Positions 46,501-61,500 of a stretch of 64,000 nt of DNA are shown here, one piece after another. Location: positions 65,656,085 to 65,720,084 of the forward strand of contig JAYGXS010000003.1 in the NCBI GenBank assembly GCA_036362985.1. The letters are read 5' to 3'. Numbering within the stretch: the stretch's first letter is position 1; every line of letters starts with the position of its first letter. Origin of the DNA: Ligula intestinalis. Lineage: Eukaryota > Platyhelminthes > Cestoda > Diphyllobothriidea > Diphyllobothriidae. The notes beneath the pieces are model-generated. The model did not search any database and was not told where the DNA came from. It was given only the letters and a program-made list of their open reading frames with translations. The translations under genes and the position numbers were made by a program.

Positions 46501-49500
46501 TCCTGTACTAGTCTGAAAGCTCAAAGTAGCAAAAAATAGTTTTCGCACCCAACCAGTCTTATCTTGTACTCATTGTCTACTCTGTCAGTCGGAACCTAGT
46601 AAGGGGACGTACACAATACTCGACTTGGCAGGAGGGGCTCGGATGTTTATATGGCAGGTCAAAGACAGAAACAGTTAAACGTTTAATTTAAGTGGCAACT
46701 GACCGACTGAGACAAGTTAAAATCCGGGACTTCTTAGCCTCGGTTTATGTTATAGCAGGCTGATTAAAGCCATAAAACCATCTATGACACCTTCGGTCTC
46801 TTCAATCTTTGTTAATATTCCTCTTTTATGGATTTGGAATCCTGAAGTAAGTGTCCCAAGAAAGCTTACGCCCACATGAATTATTACACAGATGATTTAG
46901 ATCACGATAAAAGCGTTGGAGGTTCAGTGCTGATGAGAAAATATCTCAACAGATAATATTATCTAGTTCTAACTATTAATGCTATAAAAATTGAGTGGTG
47001 CAGGGAGAATTTGCCTTCTTATGGATCGGGGATGGGACATCATTCATTGTTATGATGCAGATTGTGCTATGGCGTTGATTAGAGTCTGGCAAATATCCAG
47101 CGCTAGTATAAACTGACCCAAGTTGCTTAGCTGCTTGCCGAGTTGCAATGATATATATATTTTTTTTGTGAGATTGGCTACAGAGTGATTATCGACATTC
47201 CCAACAATCTTTGTGCCAGAATCCTTGTTGTCACTGCAATAACCCGGTTTTTGCTGTTGCAACCAGTGTCACCAGGTCTTGGAAACTTACGAGAACTTCG
47301 CAAACCGCGGTGCATTAGGCGTCAACTTACGTATCACCCAGAATAAAATATAAGCACTACTTTCTTTCATTTTGCAACGTAACATAAGAGGATGGAAGCC
47401 GTTGTTAAGGCAAGAGAACAATGACCTTCCTCCCGTTTAACGAATGCACTGAAGCCTGTCACAACGGCTCAGCAATAGGTGAGAACCGAGTGCGTAGGCA
47501 ATCCTATATAACTAGTTCAATTTAGATCACCAAACAGCACACGAAAACTGCATCCTTCTGTATTACAGGACAGATGGTAATAAAGATGAAATGGGTGAGG
47601 CATGTGAAGAAAAAAGAAAAAGTAATAAAAAGTAGAACATAAAATTAGAAAATAATATTAATAAATGAATGAATACAGGTGTTTCACCGATCTAATAAAG
47701 GAACAATTAAGTTCCGCATTGCCAAGGAGCTCGCAACACAAACCCTCAATGACCGTCACATAGTGACAAAGGTGATATGCTGAAGAAGTGGATCCGACAA
47801 AGCAAAGGGAGAAAGGAATGGCCATTTCTGTCTTATTAGCCGTCGTCAGCCAGTCATACCCAATCTTGAGGGTTGACACCCGCGAGATTTGAACTCGGGA
47901 CCTTCGGTCATTGCGTGAGAAACGCTGCCTCTAGTCCACGGGTCCCCTGCTTTGTCGGTTGTGATCGGGAATATGATGAATAAATGCAGGTGCTTCACCG
48001 ATCGGGTTCAAATTTCGGAAGTGCCAACCTTCGCGATTGGGTATGACTGGCTGATGACGGCTTATAAGCCAGAAATGGCCATTCCAGTCTCCCTTTGCTT
48101 TGTCGGATCGACTTCTTCATATAAATAAATATTTAAATCAGCAAATCTTTTCCCATGATAGTTAAAATGGCCCAATAATGCCCAATTGAACCCAATCGTC
48201 GACTCTATCATCCGTATAACATCCCTGTCGAATAGATATATACCAGGCGATTGTGTCCAATTGGGCACTGTTAGGTCATTTTAATTTTCGCGCGCAAATA
48301 ATGGATTATTTCAATACGCTATTTAAGAACATAAATTGAACTGTTACCAAGTTGGGCTCTGTATCTATCCTGAATTCACTTCAAGTCCATTTGCTCACCC
48401 TTGCCAATATAGGGTAGCCAGAGCGCTGGACGCGACTTCGAGAACACAGCAGTCCGAGTACGGTAAAGGGCACCCAGTGCGTGGGTCCCGATTGTTTGGA
48501 GTCTGCTACTTATAAAAGACTGCAAACTCATTTTCACGGCCAAGACAAAGTAATTTTAATTGAGGCACAACGTGGTGTGTCCGGGGTGAACTTTTTGACC
48601 AACAGTCCAGCACCTCAGTGATGTCAACTACCACAAAGGGGCCTCAGGAAATCTGTTGCTGTGAAACCCTGGCCAGGGAAGAATTGTATTTCGAATTTCA
48701 TCTCAAATACACATAGAGAGCAAAGCCACTGACCGCTGAGACAGACCATGAACAAATCACAGCAGACGCCCACCACTCGCTAGTTTATCACGTTTTAGTT
48801 AGGCACTGTCATTTTGGTTGGCCTTCAATGACGATCAGAGGCAGCTCGAAATAAACCCAGAGAGCTCACTCCAATGAATCAATATTTGGGTCGATTGTTC
48901 ATCCTCAAACTAGATTCCCTCTTAGGTAGAAATGGGGTAAATCATCTCAAACACTGTAATAACTGCAAGTAGACCTTTGAGAATATTTTATCAGATACAA
49001 AGTAATTCAGAGAATTCATTAAACCTTGAACTTTATATCTTGATTTTTGAACTGGTTTCTGATGATACTCTAAACGTTTTCTTCTACTGTTGAGGTGGAA
49101 AATTTCGCAAGTGTGTAAGTGAGGCCACAGGCGAGCGTCTGCCGGCCTCTCTGTATCCCAATCGGCAAATTTGCCAGCTGCACCAACAACTCTACCGAAA
49201 TGTGAGCTGGGATAATTCAAAGATAAACTTCGACAATGTGCCCAATGCGTTTCTGGCACTACTTCAAGTGGTAAGTTTTACCAGTGTGTTTCAATCAGAT
49301 AAAATGACCTATGCGTAGAGAACTTGGACGCTTTGATTGTATCAGTTCGTCTTAGCCGAAAGCCGTAAGCCCTGTTTACTGCGTATCTTATAGTAGTAGG
49401 ATACACACTTCTTGTATGTTCGTGGACGTCGAAGGTAAGTAACGCCCAGGAAAAAATCAGAAATTTGAGGATCCTGACAGACTGCAAATTTATTAGGTTC

Positions 49501-52500
49501 CGATTAGGTGATTTATAAGCGGAAATTTGAGTAAAGGAACTAAGTCAAAAGCGTGCAAAGCATATACGCCCTTCATGTCTAGGGTAAACCAGTGTTTGCA
49601 TATACACATTCATTGAAAGTTTAAATTAGAATGTATTGTGAAACTAGGCCAGGAGCATTTTAGATGTTGTTCACCGGATTTCGCACAGCCGAAGGCACTC
49701 TGGCAACTCAAGAGGCCGCACATGTGCTCGTAATTGGGAAATTCAAGTTGGTTTCAAAAATGAAAGCTTTCGGAAGATGAATTTTTTATGCTCAAACTCG
49801 GAAACACAAAAAGATAATCTCAACTCAATTTCTAGACTAGGACAAATTGTATGCATACAGCGGAAAGTTTTTCTCGTTCCGGTGAGACATGGAGACATGT
49901 ACTTGGACACTTCTGACCACCAACGTACGTGTCCTCGCAGGGCTGAGCAACCACGTTGACGAAATGATAGTGTCGACAAGAACGGCAGCTGGCCGGATGC
50001 AGAGAGTTGGTGCGTGACGATGGGCCTACGTAAACATGCAGAACAATTTTACACTTAAGAGTGTGGAAGAGGGAGGCCAAAACACAGTTTTGGTTGCCGG
50101 ATTTTCAGAGTGCAGGATACGAACCTGTAATAGAAGTCTGACTTTTGGTTGCGTAAAGGACACATATAGACATCGTTCACTTGACGTTTTTAGAGGCCCA
50201 GCCCTGTGGGACGTTCAGTTCCCACAAGGATAATTTTTGGAGATTTTTTTCATTCACTTATAATCGATAAATCAGTTTAGGTTCTTCTTTGCCTCCACTT
50301 CAGAAGCCAATTTTCGTAAACTTTTATGTTTATTTGGTGTAGCTTATCTTTAGAACCGTTCCTGGAAGAATAAAATTAACATGCCAAACTGAAACGTAAT
50401 GACGCTTTGATAAAAACTTCCAGCTTCTCAGCTGTGGGCCATTTCGAATAATGTACATGACTAGCAGCAAACGATAAAACAATATTATATTTTGCCGAAA
50501 AGAACACTGATTTTTTTGATCTTTACGAAAGCTTCCCCCAAGTGAAATTTTTTATTTTATCTTGTAGGCAACTTTCAAAGGTTGGATCGAGATCATGGCC
50601 GATGCCGTCGACGTAGTCGATGTACGCTCATTTTCCTTTGCGTTTTTATATCGGACAGGTTTCCATCTTTTAGGAAAGGAAATGTTTATGTTCCGTGCCT
50701 AGGGATAAGTATCGCCCTTGCTTTCTTGTTCGTGCCTCGCGTTTGTCGTTTTTATGTGTAAAGGAGAAATAAACTAGATACTAACGAGAGGAAAGTAGCA
50801 TGAAGACTTGACCAGATGACACTGAATATGGAAATCCCGTGGTGAACGATATTATTACTGCGTTTTATGCGGGACTTCCATTTTGTGCAACCCGGAGTGA
50901 AAGCTTGGCATGTTTTTCCACAATAAAGTTTTGCCCCCTGCAAACAGGAAAAAATGTTTTAACCTTTAAAAGGGTAAAAACATTCAACTTTATTCCTATG
51001 GAATTGAGAGGGCCACAAACTGAATCTATAACTAATGTCGCTCAAGTTGAACCTGCCTCGGCAACAGCCCTATCGCAATGGGCTAAGTTACTAGACAGGA
51101 CCCTTCAGGTCCAGTTCCTTGTGAGAAGAGAATAACTGAGGCGTCAGGTGGAAGGAATAGTGTATTCAATACAGAAGTAGTGAAAAATAGGAAGGAGGAA
51201 GTTGACTGTCAGACGAACATGTGTCTGCAACCGAATGGGGCAGTGTCCGAAGTGTATGAACGTGGCAATCATGACAGCGTCTACAGAGTAAGTCAACCTT
51301 AAAATTAATTGGCTAAACGGATTCGTGTCGGCCTACAAGTGCACACATGCTAGCAGCCACGCGAGACAAGAGGATAAACATTGGTTTAGGTTGCGGCATC
51401 TGTGATTGGCTGTCCCAGAAGCAGGTCGACCATTGTACTCACGTAACTTCGTGCGTGGCGTGACGTGGCCTGGCGCCGAACGTCGGAGAGGCTACGGGGT
51501 CACTACAGACCTTCAGACAGTGTCATTTTTATCTTTTTATGGAACAAAAGGAACAAGGCATGTGAGATCAAACATGACACCTGCTTGTTAACGCCTTATG
51601 GCGTCTTCTAACGTTGAACAACTTTTTCCGGCATAGAATGAGATTTTTGAACTTTTTAAAATTGAAAAAGCGGTAAGTTTTCTTAAGAAAATGATTCCTG
51701 CATTATCAAAAAGGTTAAAAACTCAAAGGTAAGCGCGTAGAAATTTAATCTGTTTTTTTTGCCGTCTTGCTGAAAGAGCCACAGATGGGCCACCGGCAGG
51801 AAACTATGACCGGCGACTTAATTTCTTAATTCACATGTATAAGCTTCTTCTGAAATAGAATGACTGGAGTAAAATGCAGTGTTTCTTAAATGTGATGGTC
51901 ACTCTATTCAATTTGTTTTCCAATCAAAAACTAAATCTTTCTTCGTTCTTGTTGATATATTGCCGAAAGCTGCCCTCTGAACTGCTTTCATGAGCATCTT
52001 TCGATGCTGAGAAATCAACAGTATGCCTATTCTTTTAACAAAGTTGAGCTCTGCATATTCGGGATAGTACGGAAAACTTGAAATATAAAAAGTGATATTT
52101 CGCTGAGGTTGATTAATGCAGAGCTTTGTCATTGTAGCCAAGTAATTTCGGAATTGCACCGCAAACTTCTGTTGACGACCAACGCAGCTAAGTAATCAAT
52201 ATACCAGTGACAAATTGAAGCAGTTAGGCATTTTGTTTAACGCGCCTTAGTTGCAACCTGGCGTATGTACTTTGAATTGAGGCAGATGTACGGAGGCGCA
52301 CTCATTTCTGATCAGCCCACTCGTCCTTTACCATTGAGTTCCCTCTTTCTGCTTTTTAGTTTGATCAGCAGCCGGTCTACAACAATTTCACATACTACTA
52401 CCTTTATTTCGTCGTCTTCATAATTTTCGGCTCCTTCTTCACACTAAACCTCTTCATTGGTGTGATAATTGAAAACTTTAACGTTCAGAAGAAAAAGGTG

Positions 52501-55500
52501 AGCTAGTTTCTGTAGTAACTAGTCCTTACTCGTCTCTAAACGCAACTGTTTTACGTACCAATTTCTTTGCATACATCTAATTTTCTTTTTTATAGGTCGG
52601 TGGGTCTGTAGAAATGTTTATGACTGATGACCAAAAGAAATACTACCACGCCATGAAGAAGATGGTCCGAAAAACACCCCAAAAGCCTATTCCAAAACCC
52701 AAGGTAGGTTATATGTCGAGACTATTAGCGACAGATTCGAGTGTGAAGAACAGAATTTTAATAAACTGTCCTCTTCATTGAAATGTTCTTTGTTATCGTG
52801 CATTGCAACGCATATACAACAGCAAATAATCTAATTATTTTGCTTATTGTTCATGTTTTGCTCACCAGAAGAAATTTGTTGATTTGCTGGCGTTGCTACT
52901 GTACCTATTGACCGTGTGCTGATCATTTTTTCTGCGTTCGCTGCTTGGACTTCCGTGTGGATTTCGGCATAGCTTAATGGCAGTTGTGTTCTGTTCCATC
53001 CCCACGGTGGAGGATGCTGGTAATCCTGCTCCACGTTCTGGTGGTTTTGTCCCAGGGTTTTTTTCGTTTGCAAATTCTGACATTGTTCTGACCGTGTCCT
53101 GTCCTTTACTTACGTAATGGCGTAGGACTTTGTAGGTCGCTGGCAGGTCCAGATGCCAGTTGACAGAGTTCGGTGTCTGCGTATCATACCTCAAGCGTCA
53201 GCCCCTCCATTTTTGAGGTTCCTCGACCTATGATTGTCGCTCCTTGAATGTCAAAGTTGAGACCAGCCTCTCCTGTATGTCGGTATCAGTATCAGTATAT
53301 TGAGGGATATGTAGTAAAAATTCCTTTGAGTACCCTATTTGTACATATGTGCAGTGGTAGCAGAAAATTTGTTTCTCAGACTGTTGGTGAGGCCAGTTGT
53401 CCTGTGTCATGGGATGAAAATAGGAGCAGACAGTGAAAAAACTCCTCAGGGATTTTTAGGAGAAAAACTGTCGCTCTTGTGGAGGTAATGCGTGGGATTT
53501 AGGCGGAAAAAAGGGAGTTCCCACTGGGGGGGGGATTGCAAAGGTTCCCAGGATCATCACCGTGTGGAAGCTGCGTCCTGATTCTTCCTTGCTGATTGCA
53601 GAGTCCGCCAACGGAACTGGAAAAACAGAGGCATCCGTCCAGATCGTCGACAGTCCGCTTTGGGTCGAACCAAAGGTGAATGTTTAGGCCATCAGGTCTG
53701 GCTGATAAGATTGGTAGCGGGGTAATCACGGTACGCATATAGCCAAGTAGGGTAGACCGTGGAGACATTCGCATGAGGCTATGCGTGGGAGGGCGTTATA
53801 AATAGCAAACGTGAATGGATATAAAAACTAATACTACTGAAAAATTGAAAGTATTATTATTATTGCACCTTGTCGGTTCCGATCCATTGTGCACTGCTAT
53901 ATCGATCCACTTTTCGCTTAAAGCCCTCTAGCGATTCCGACATAACGACGTCCTGAGGAAGCGCATTCCACGCTCCGACCACCCTTTTTGAAAAGAAGTG
54001 TTTTCGAGCGTCCAGCCTGGCCCCGGTCACCTTTAATTTGAGAGGATGACCCTTCAGATTCGCGGTAATTGCTAATTCGAAAAAATCCCCTGATATAAGA
54101 CAGCAGTCTTGAAGACGTAATACGCGGAATGCTAGTATCAGGTCCCCCCGAAGCTGACTGTAGCGCAATGGGAAGAGGTTGAGATTCGACAGCCGTGTTT
54201 CATAGGGCTGCAAGCCCTGCCCCATAACAAGTTTGGTTGCGCGCCGTTGTACCTTTTCCAGGATGTTGATGCTTTTCGTGGCCCAGGGTCTCCAAGCCTG
54301 GATAGCGGATTCTAGGTGCGATCGTACGAAGGTTCCGAAGACTTTTGTGAAGCACTCTTCATTGAATGTAGAAAAAGCTCGTCGACATCGCGGACTTGGC
54401 TATCTTTGTGCAATGCAGCGAGGGTTTAAGCGAGGGCGTGATGCAGACTCCCAGGTCTTTCTGGGCGTTCACTTCCTTCAATGGTATGTCATTCAGTCGG
54501 TAAGCTATGCCATTTGAAGAACCGGATTTGCCGACTCGAATGGTGGTGCACTTGCTCTCATTGAAGGGTAAGAGCCAGCCCGCCGACCATTTTTGAAGTC
54601 TATTTAAATTTTCCTGTAAGTGCACTTCGTCATCCGCAGTTCGAATTACGCTCCAAAGTTTTATATCATCGGCAAACATGGCGATGCCGCAATCCAGTTC
54701 GCGGACACAGTCGTTGCTGTAGATAACAAGCAAGATAGGGCCGAGAACGGAGCCTTGGGGAACACCACTCTCAACCTCAACCTTGGCTGACTGTTTGTTG
54801 CTGATGTGGACAGTTTGCGAGCGACCGATTAGGAAGCTTTTTATCCACGTAAGGAGCCTACCCCTTACTCCTATGCGGCTGAGTTTATAAAGGAGGCGGT
54901 GGTGCGGCACGCGATCGAAAGCCTTTTTGAAGTCAATATAGACAGCATGCACTGAGTTTTTACTATCGACTGCCTCAGTCCACCGTTCTAAACAGTAGAG
55001 CAAGTTTGTTACGCATGACCTACCTCTACGAAAACCATGCTGAGCATCCGATAGCAGATGGTTTTGTTTCAGGAACTGCATAAGTTGTTGCTTGATAATT
55101 TTTTCCATGATTTTGCAACAGATTGCAGTAAGGCTGACCGGTCGGTAGTTATTCACTGAGATCCGGCTCCTACCCTTGCATAGCGGCGTAATTCTCGCGG
55201 ATTTCCAATCTACTGGTAGGCATCCGGTTTTGAAGGAGGTTTGGAAGAGAATAGAGAGTGGTTTGGCCAACTCATTGGCGAGCTCCTTCAAAATCTTGGG
55301 TAGTACGTCGACGTGACCTGGTGACTTAGATCCTTTTAACGATAAGAGTTCCTAAAGAACAACAGCCTCGGGGAATTGGACAGTCTGAACTATTATATCC
55401 GCTTCGGTGTCGTCGGTGGGGTGATCGTATGCCGTTTCCTTTGTGAAGACTGACCGGCAAAAATTTGAAAGATGATCAGCCTTTGCTTCATCATCTATCA

Positions 55501-58500
55501 AGTTTCTTCCCTCAGCGGTCCTCAGCAGGGGTATCGGATCCTCGTTTTTGGTACTCTGCCTGAGGTAACTGTAAAACAGTTTGGGGTTCACTGTGGCCCG
55601 GTTTAGCAAGTCTGCTTCGACAGCCCGTCTTGTTTTGAGGATAAGACCTTTGACCCGGTTTCTCTGAGTTTTGTAGGCACTGACAGATGCAGGAGTCCTG
55701 TCTGCTAGCATTTTTCTCCACAGCTTCCGCTTTTTGTTCACTTCTATTTTTAAGGCCTGTGTAAGCCATCGCGGTCTAGTGTTCACCTTTTTCGTGAAAT
55801 TGGACAGTGGTTGTCGATGAGTCTGTGCAGTGTGTTGCAAGCTGCGAGATTGGGTCTACTCCCCGGGCCACCGCTTTGTGTTCGGTCTGCAATTTGCGCC
55901 CTATTTCTCCAACTTAATTACAATCTCCATCGTTGCAACGTATTTTATAGATAACTGCGGAGGTTTCATTTGGGAGCAGTTAGTCTTTATGTTGCATCAC
56001 TCGGTGGCGTATTATCGCCTGAGGTCTATGAGCTTTGCTTCAGAAACTCCTTTTATGTCGAGAATGGCCCTGCAGACTTCGGGTTACTGTTTGCGGGCCG
56101 TCTTCTGTTCACTCGGCGGCGTAAGCATAGTTAATTTTTTCCAGTAAGGACTCTTCCACGAACTATAATAGATGTTAAAACTCATGAAATATCGTGATAA
56201 AGACAACAAAATTTATATTGCGCGAGATCAGCGCATGCGGTGTCTTCCAAGTTTTACTGCAGTAAACTAAGTACCATAAGTAAAAACAAAGACAGATTGG
56301 TTGGAAAATTACTATTTACTAACATAGAAACAACTGATTTTTACTAAACACTCGAAAGTGACATAAGGATTATATTACAAGTCACTGATATCATGTTAAA
56401 TATTAATGTGTTCAAGGCAGAGGAGCGTCAAAAAACAGCTAATTAATATGGAATAAGTAGAAGTTTAAAATTTTAGTCATTTTTAGATTACATATTAACA
56501 TTCAAAAGAGCATTTTAGCTGTCAGTCAAAGACTTGGACCAGTTATCTATAGCCATTTGTTCAATGTGATGATTGTGTACAAAAACACGTTTTTTCTTGC
56601 ATGAAACGATTACCTTTTACCTTGTATAAATTAATTTTGATAATTTCTATAGAAATCAGATCCGGGCTGTTGGCAGGAATAAAAGTAGAGTGGAGGCCAC
56701 ACACGGAGAGACTAATTGTTTAGAGTAAAGTTGTACTTGTAATCAACTTCATACCATCTGGTGTATATTGAGAGAAATTTCTTTTCGTCGCATTCCTTTG
56801 TAAGTATTTCGAGATTTTGAATGCGATGAGCTTCTGATTTTTTTGAAATTCTACCTAACAATGTACGAATTTCAGTAATTTATTCGTTTATCTCTAACTA
56901 TCCATTTTGTTCTATCTGTTTACCAAAAACTTCAAAATAATATATTTCTGAAAAATGGATGAATTTTGAAATATTCTTTCTTATGCAGCTGTCTGTTTCG
57001 AGGATGGTTTTAGAATCACCCCATCACGTCAACTCATCGTCGAGAAAAATGAACGTCCACAGCAAAAGTCGCAAATGAATACGCCTAAGATTAATGAAAA
57101 AACTTTCTATAAGATGTTAGCTGAGTGTACCTTAATTGGCAACTACCATTCAAATGTTATTCGATTTTGTCGGCAATATGGTTTTGACTTTTACTATTGT
57201 CTTTGATTCTCTTAGCTTCGCATTTCGAGAATGGCCTTCCGGATCGTGAGCAACCAAAAGTTTGACCTTTTCATTATGGCGATGATAGGAATCAACACTA
57301 TGATAATGTGCTTTGAACACCATCACCAGTCAGAGACGGTGAAAGAAGCCATGGAGATCATAAACAAAATCTTTGTCATTATTTTTACCGGCGAATTCAT
57401 TTTAAAAATTGCCGGCCAACGATGGTACTACTTCAAGGACGGCTGGAATATCTTCGACTGCACCATTGTCATCTTCTCTCTAGTTTGTGAGTTAAATACG
57501 ATTTTGCTGTTAAGAACATCGAGAACATTGGAGTCACAAACCTAAAATCAGCTCATCAATTAGTTTTTAATCGATCCTTTTCTATCCATTCTGTGCAATA
57601 CATCCACACATTTTAACCTTTAGTATGATATTTTCTAAATGTCCTCGAAAATGACCCAGCTAGACTTGCAATCAAACATATAATAAATGATCTAACAGTT
57701 CAAATTGCTGGTTGAAAAATGTAGCAGAATGCTGACTTTGTCTAAATATCTCGTTGACGCAAGGTAAAACATCATAAGGAATTGTGTATGGTTATTTTGT
57801 TTCTGAGAAGAAGAAGAAGAAGAAGAAGAAAAAGAAAAAGAAGACCACCCGATCGCTGGAACATTACACCTATTCGCCTGACTTTTTGACATCCGTTATG
57901 GATTCATTATCAGAAACATTAGTATAAAACGGACCCGTTTTTGCAATCTGTTTTCTGTTAGAAATTGTAAAGGTCGAGCTATCATTGAACCTATGCAATT
58001 TTTGCAGATTTTGATTGAAACATATATCCAGATGGCAGATGGAGAAAGATGACGATCGACGACTTGAAATTTTCCGAATTTTAACATCAAAAACTTAGTA
58101 ACGATATGATCTATTCACATTCTAGGCGCTCAGTGAATTTTTGATTTGAACCGAAGTACTTGGATGCCCTATAATATGAGAATGGCTAAACAGATGCATC
58201 AGTCATTCTTTAGGTGATATCCGTAAGGGATCTTATAAACTCAGATGGCCCCAGTTCAGCGGACGCACATTAAAAACAACTCTGGAATGAGACTTTACTA
58301 TCGGTGGCCAGATCGGTTGTCCGCTCTCTTGATCAAAAATGTACCGATAGAGAAACAGCTATCTACTAAAGAAGGTACTAGCAAGTTCCGAATTCACATC
58401 AAAATAATGGACACCAATAAAGACAATTAATGTAATCAGAGTCTGTGCAGCACAGCTGCCAAATGCATACGTTTCGATATACCACGGCCAGTTCAAACTC

Positions 58501-61500
58501 CGAGCAGACTAATCAACTGAAGTTGTCTGGTCGTCGTACAAAGTACTGAGGATCATTTTCAGAGGTCTGATGGTGCAGCGAGGGTTAATTATGTTGTTTT
58601 AAATACTTGACGCAGGTAGTGAGAGAGAAGTGAGAACCTTAAAGCGAGAACAGCAGCATTAGGTATCGTCTGAAATTTCATTTGGTATATTACTACTTGT
58701 TACGTTTAAGTAACACTTATTTAGGAAAGTAAGGAAAGACCCGTGACGTCCTGCCAATAGTTCATCCGCTTTCAGCATCACAAATCCTATCTAAATGGTC
58801 ATGGGAAGGCAGCACAACTAAATAAGAGCAAGCTATCGGATGCAACATCGAATATGCCGTGCACATAGGAGGTGAATGTTAGTTGAAGGTAGTGTAACCA
58901 GAGAACTTAATCGACTCAAGTTCACCGTTGCATGAAACTGAGGTGGCAAAAAATTGGTCTGGCGGACTGCTGGACTGCAATCCACACAATCGGCCGTACA
59001 GCCTTTGCAATCTCCAGGACTAACAAAAAGCTAACTGGAAGAAGATGGTCGACTGATCGGAGGGAGGAAGTAGGGTAATGACAGGGTACTTGTGCTGCCA
59101 GTATGGGCAATTACAAAATAAATGACCAGGATCTCTACAAGTAAGGGAGCACAATGAGCATCGTACTTCCGTTCCAGCTATAATAATCACGGCGGTTGCC
59201 TACGGTTCTGCGGGGTCTAACTTTCTAGCTTTCGAGAACTCCGAAGGTAGACACTTAGTGTACGAAAAATGGTCCGGGGAGCATAAATGCACCAAACTAA
59301 TCAAGACATGCATAGTGGCAGTTACTGTACAGATCACACATATTTTGGTACGAAATTTATAAAAGTTTGTCATCAGAAGATTGGATTTGTGCATTAACAG
59401 GCAAATCGTTAATCTGAAGGTTTGATCCATTAATTTAAATAACAAACACTACTTAATTAAATTAAGTGGTGCATTTACATGATATAGTAATATTGCCACG
59501 TGGAGGGACGTACGTTGTTCCGTGTTCCTAGCAGAGATTCGCTCCGGGAAGTTAATGGCAAAAGCATAGGGATTAGCGATTGTCCTCTTCCAAAACCATC
59601 TTTGGAGTTAACTACGTACGTATGAGTATGTAAATCGGTTCCAATAAAGCGTTGGCATTTTTATATCAAAGGATTTCACTTAATTTGCGGTCATTTCAGA
59701 CAGATCCGTTATCAATAAGTAAAGTGATCACGTAGAAGAAAAAAGAATCTTTTATTAGTTCCAGTTAATAAAATATCAAGAGTTTTTCCAAATAACGCAC
59801 CCTTGCTTGCAGTTCAACTGGATTGGGTCCGTAGGTTTAAATACAGCGTTCAGCAGCAAAATTCCTGATATGAGCGTAAAAAACAGAATTTTGAACAGGC
59901 CACTCGTGACTGGAAATAAAATTTTGGGAATTGTATATGGAAAAACAACAAGACCGAAGCGGAAGGAAACCTCGAAAAGAAGTGAGCACGAAATACCTGC
60001 TACATTTAGCCAAAACCATTCCCAATTATTTGTGACTTCACTCATGTACGAACCTCCGCCAGAATTGAAAGGCCTGTGCAGTATCGGCAAAGTTGACAGA
60101 CCGCTCCAAACTTTTTCTGCTTTCAGTTAATAAAAATACACTCAAGGTCTAGTTTAAACCTGAAGCAACATACTTACACCACCAAGCAAAGCTTAGTGTA
60201 AAACATCTTACCTGAGTGGGACAAGTTCCACGGCCCTGGATACCGAATTCGGAAATGTAAACTGTCCGCAGGTGCTGCCCTGCTTAAGGGCTGACTAGTT
60301 TTCGGCCTTAAAAAGTTTTAAGAATGAAGAAACGACCTTTTATTTCTCCTTAATTTACTCCATCAGTTTAATCAATGGACGGCAATAAGGTGATTGAGAC
60401 TTTTGAGAAGAAGAAGACGAATCGATCTCTGGGAATGGCATGTTCGCTTGTATTGGCAATTTAGACTTTTGTTTCTTAAACAGGACATTAACGGTATTAG
60501 ATTACGTTTTTCCCTAACAGGGACAAATTTTTGTGAAAACGTCGATCGTTTTGTGTTTATATAACGCTAATGAGGACGGAATCCCCTCTACTGTATTAAA
60601 GGCACAGAGATAAACCTCAGAGGCTGTGGACAAGCACTTCGTAGTATTAATCAAAATCACACCAATCGCCGGTCTAATGCGAAGTGTGAAATGATTTGAA
60701 CTTCTAATTAATTTCTTTGAACACCGCAGCTGATGTTCATAAGCTCATGCGTTTGTATTTTACTACACTTTTATACGCTCATATATGGGAGGGCAAGTTT
60801 TCGGAGCTACGAATATTCCACAATAGTTCGGCTCACACCAAGCGAAGGGCAACCATAGATAGCGAAAAGACTTCCTCTGTATGATGGGATAAGGGACTAT
60901 GTCGTATTCCTTTCCGGTGTATATCATGCAAGCAACGCAGAAAGGGTTAGCAGGTAAGTGCTCTTGGCTGGACTGCAAAATGAGTGCTTGAATGAAATTA
61001 ACCTTCAAATACCTCGACATTGCGACCGAAAAAATATCTTAAAAAGAGGTTCATAATTACAAGTCAATTTGTTGACACTAGATGGGGACTAAGGGTCCCG
61101 TGCAGATATTTCATCAGAGAAAGTTTACTAAGTGGAAGTGATAGCCGGAGTTCCGTCAGGAGATTAGCTCTTTTAAAGTATGCGAAACTTATAACAAGCC
61201 AAAGGGAAGATTGCGATTGTAGACCCATAGTTCTAACCTTCTAGTAGTTGTTTCAAAGAAGCAAACAGCATGCACCATTTTGAGGGATTGCTTTGAGAAA
61301 AGAGAACGGAGAAATTGTTACGTGTACTTCACGTTTAAAAAAGTATGATAAACACGAATATCACAAAATGTTACTGGCTCGTGAATGATTGAAGGTTTGG
61401 CTTTTTTAAGGAATTATCGTAAGCCATTGTGGTTTCCTTTTTATTATCAGGCTGGGGGTTGGAGGATCTCATGATGAATCTACCCGTACCGCCAACAACC

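Larger units (their letters stand above)
45961..49094. other. Late intron 13, mostly unrecognised
   Basis: Beyond the SINE pair at 47786-48118 no gene or repeat is supported. A short piece at 47665-47700 (ACAGGTGTTTCACCGATC) resembles sequence just 5-prime of SINE family 2 copies. Confidence 0.5.

Noticed and set aside
49100..49115. Splice donor GTGTAAGTGAG inside the domain III exon
   Set aside because: The reading frame continues as CVSEATGE and joins family sequence; using the donor would remove the turret and pore helix.
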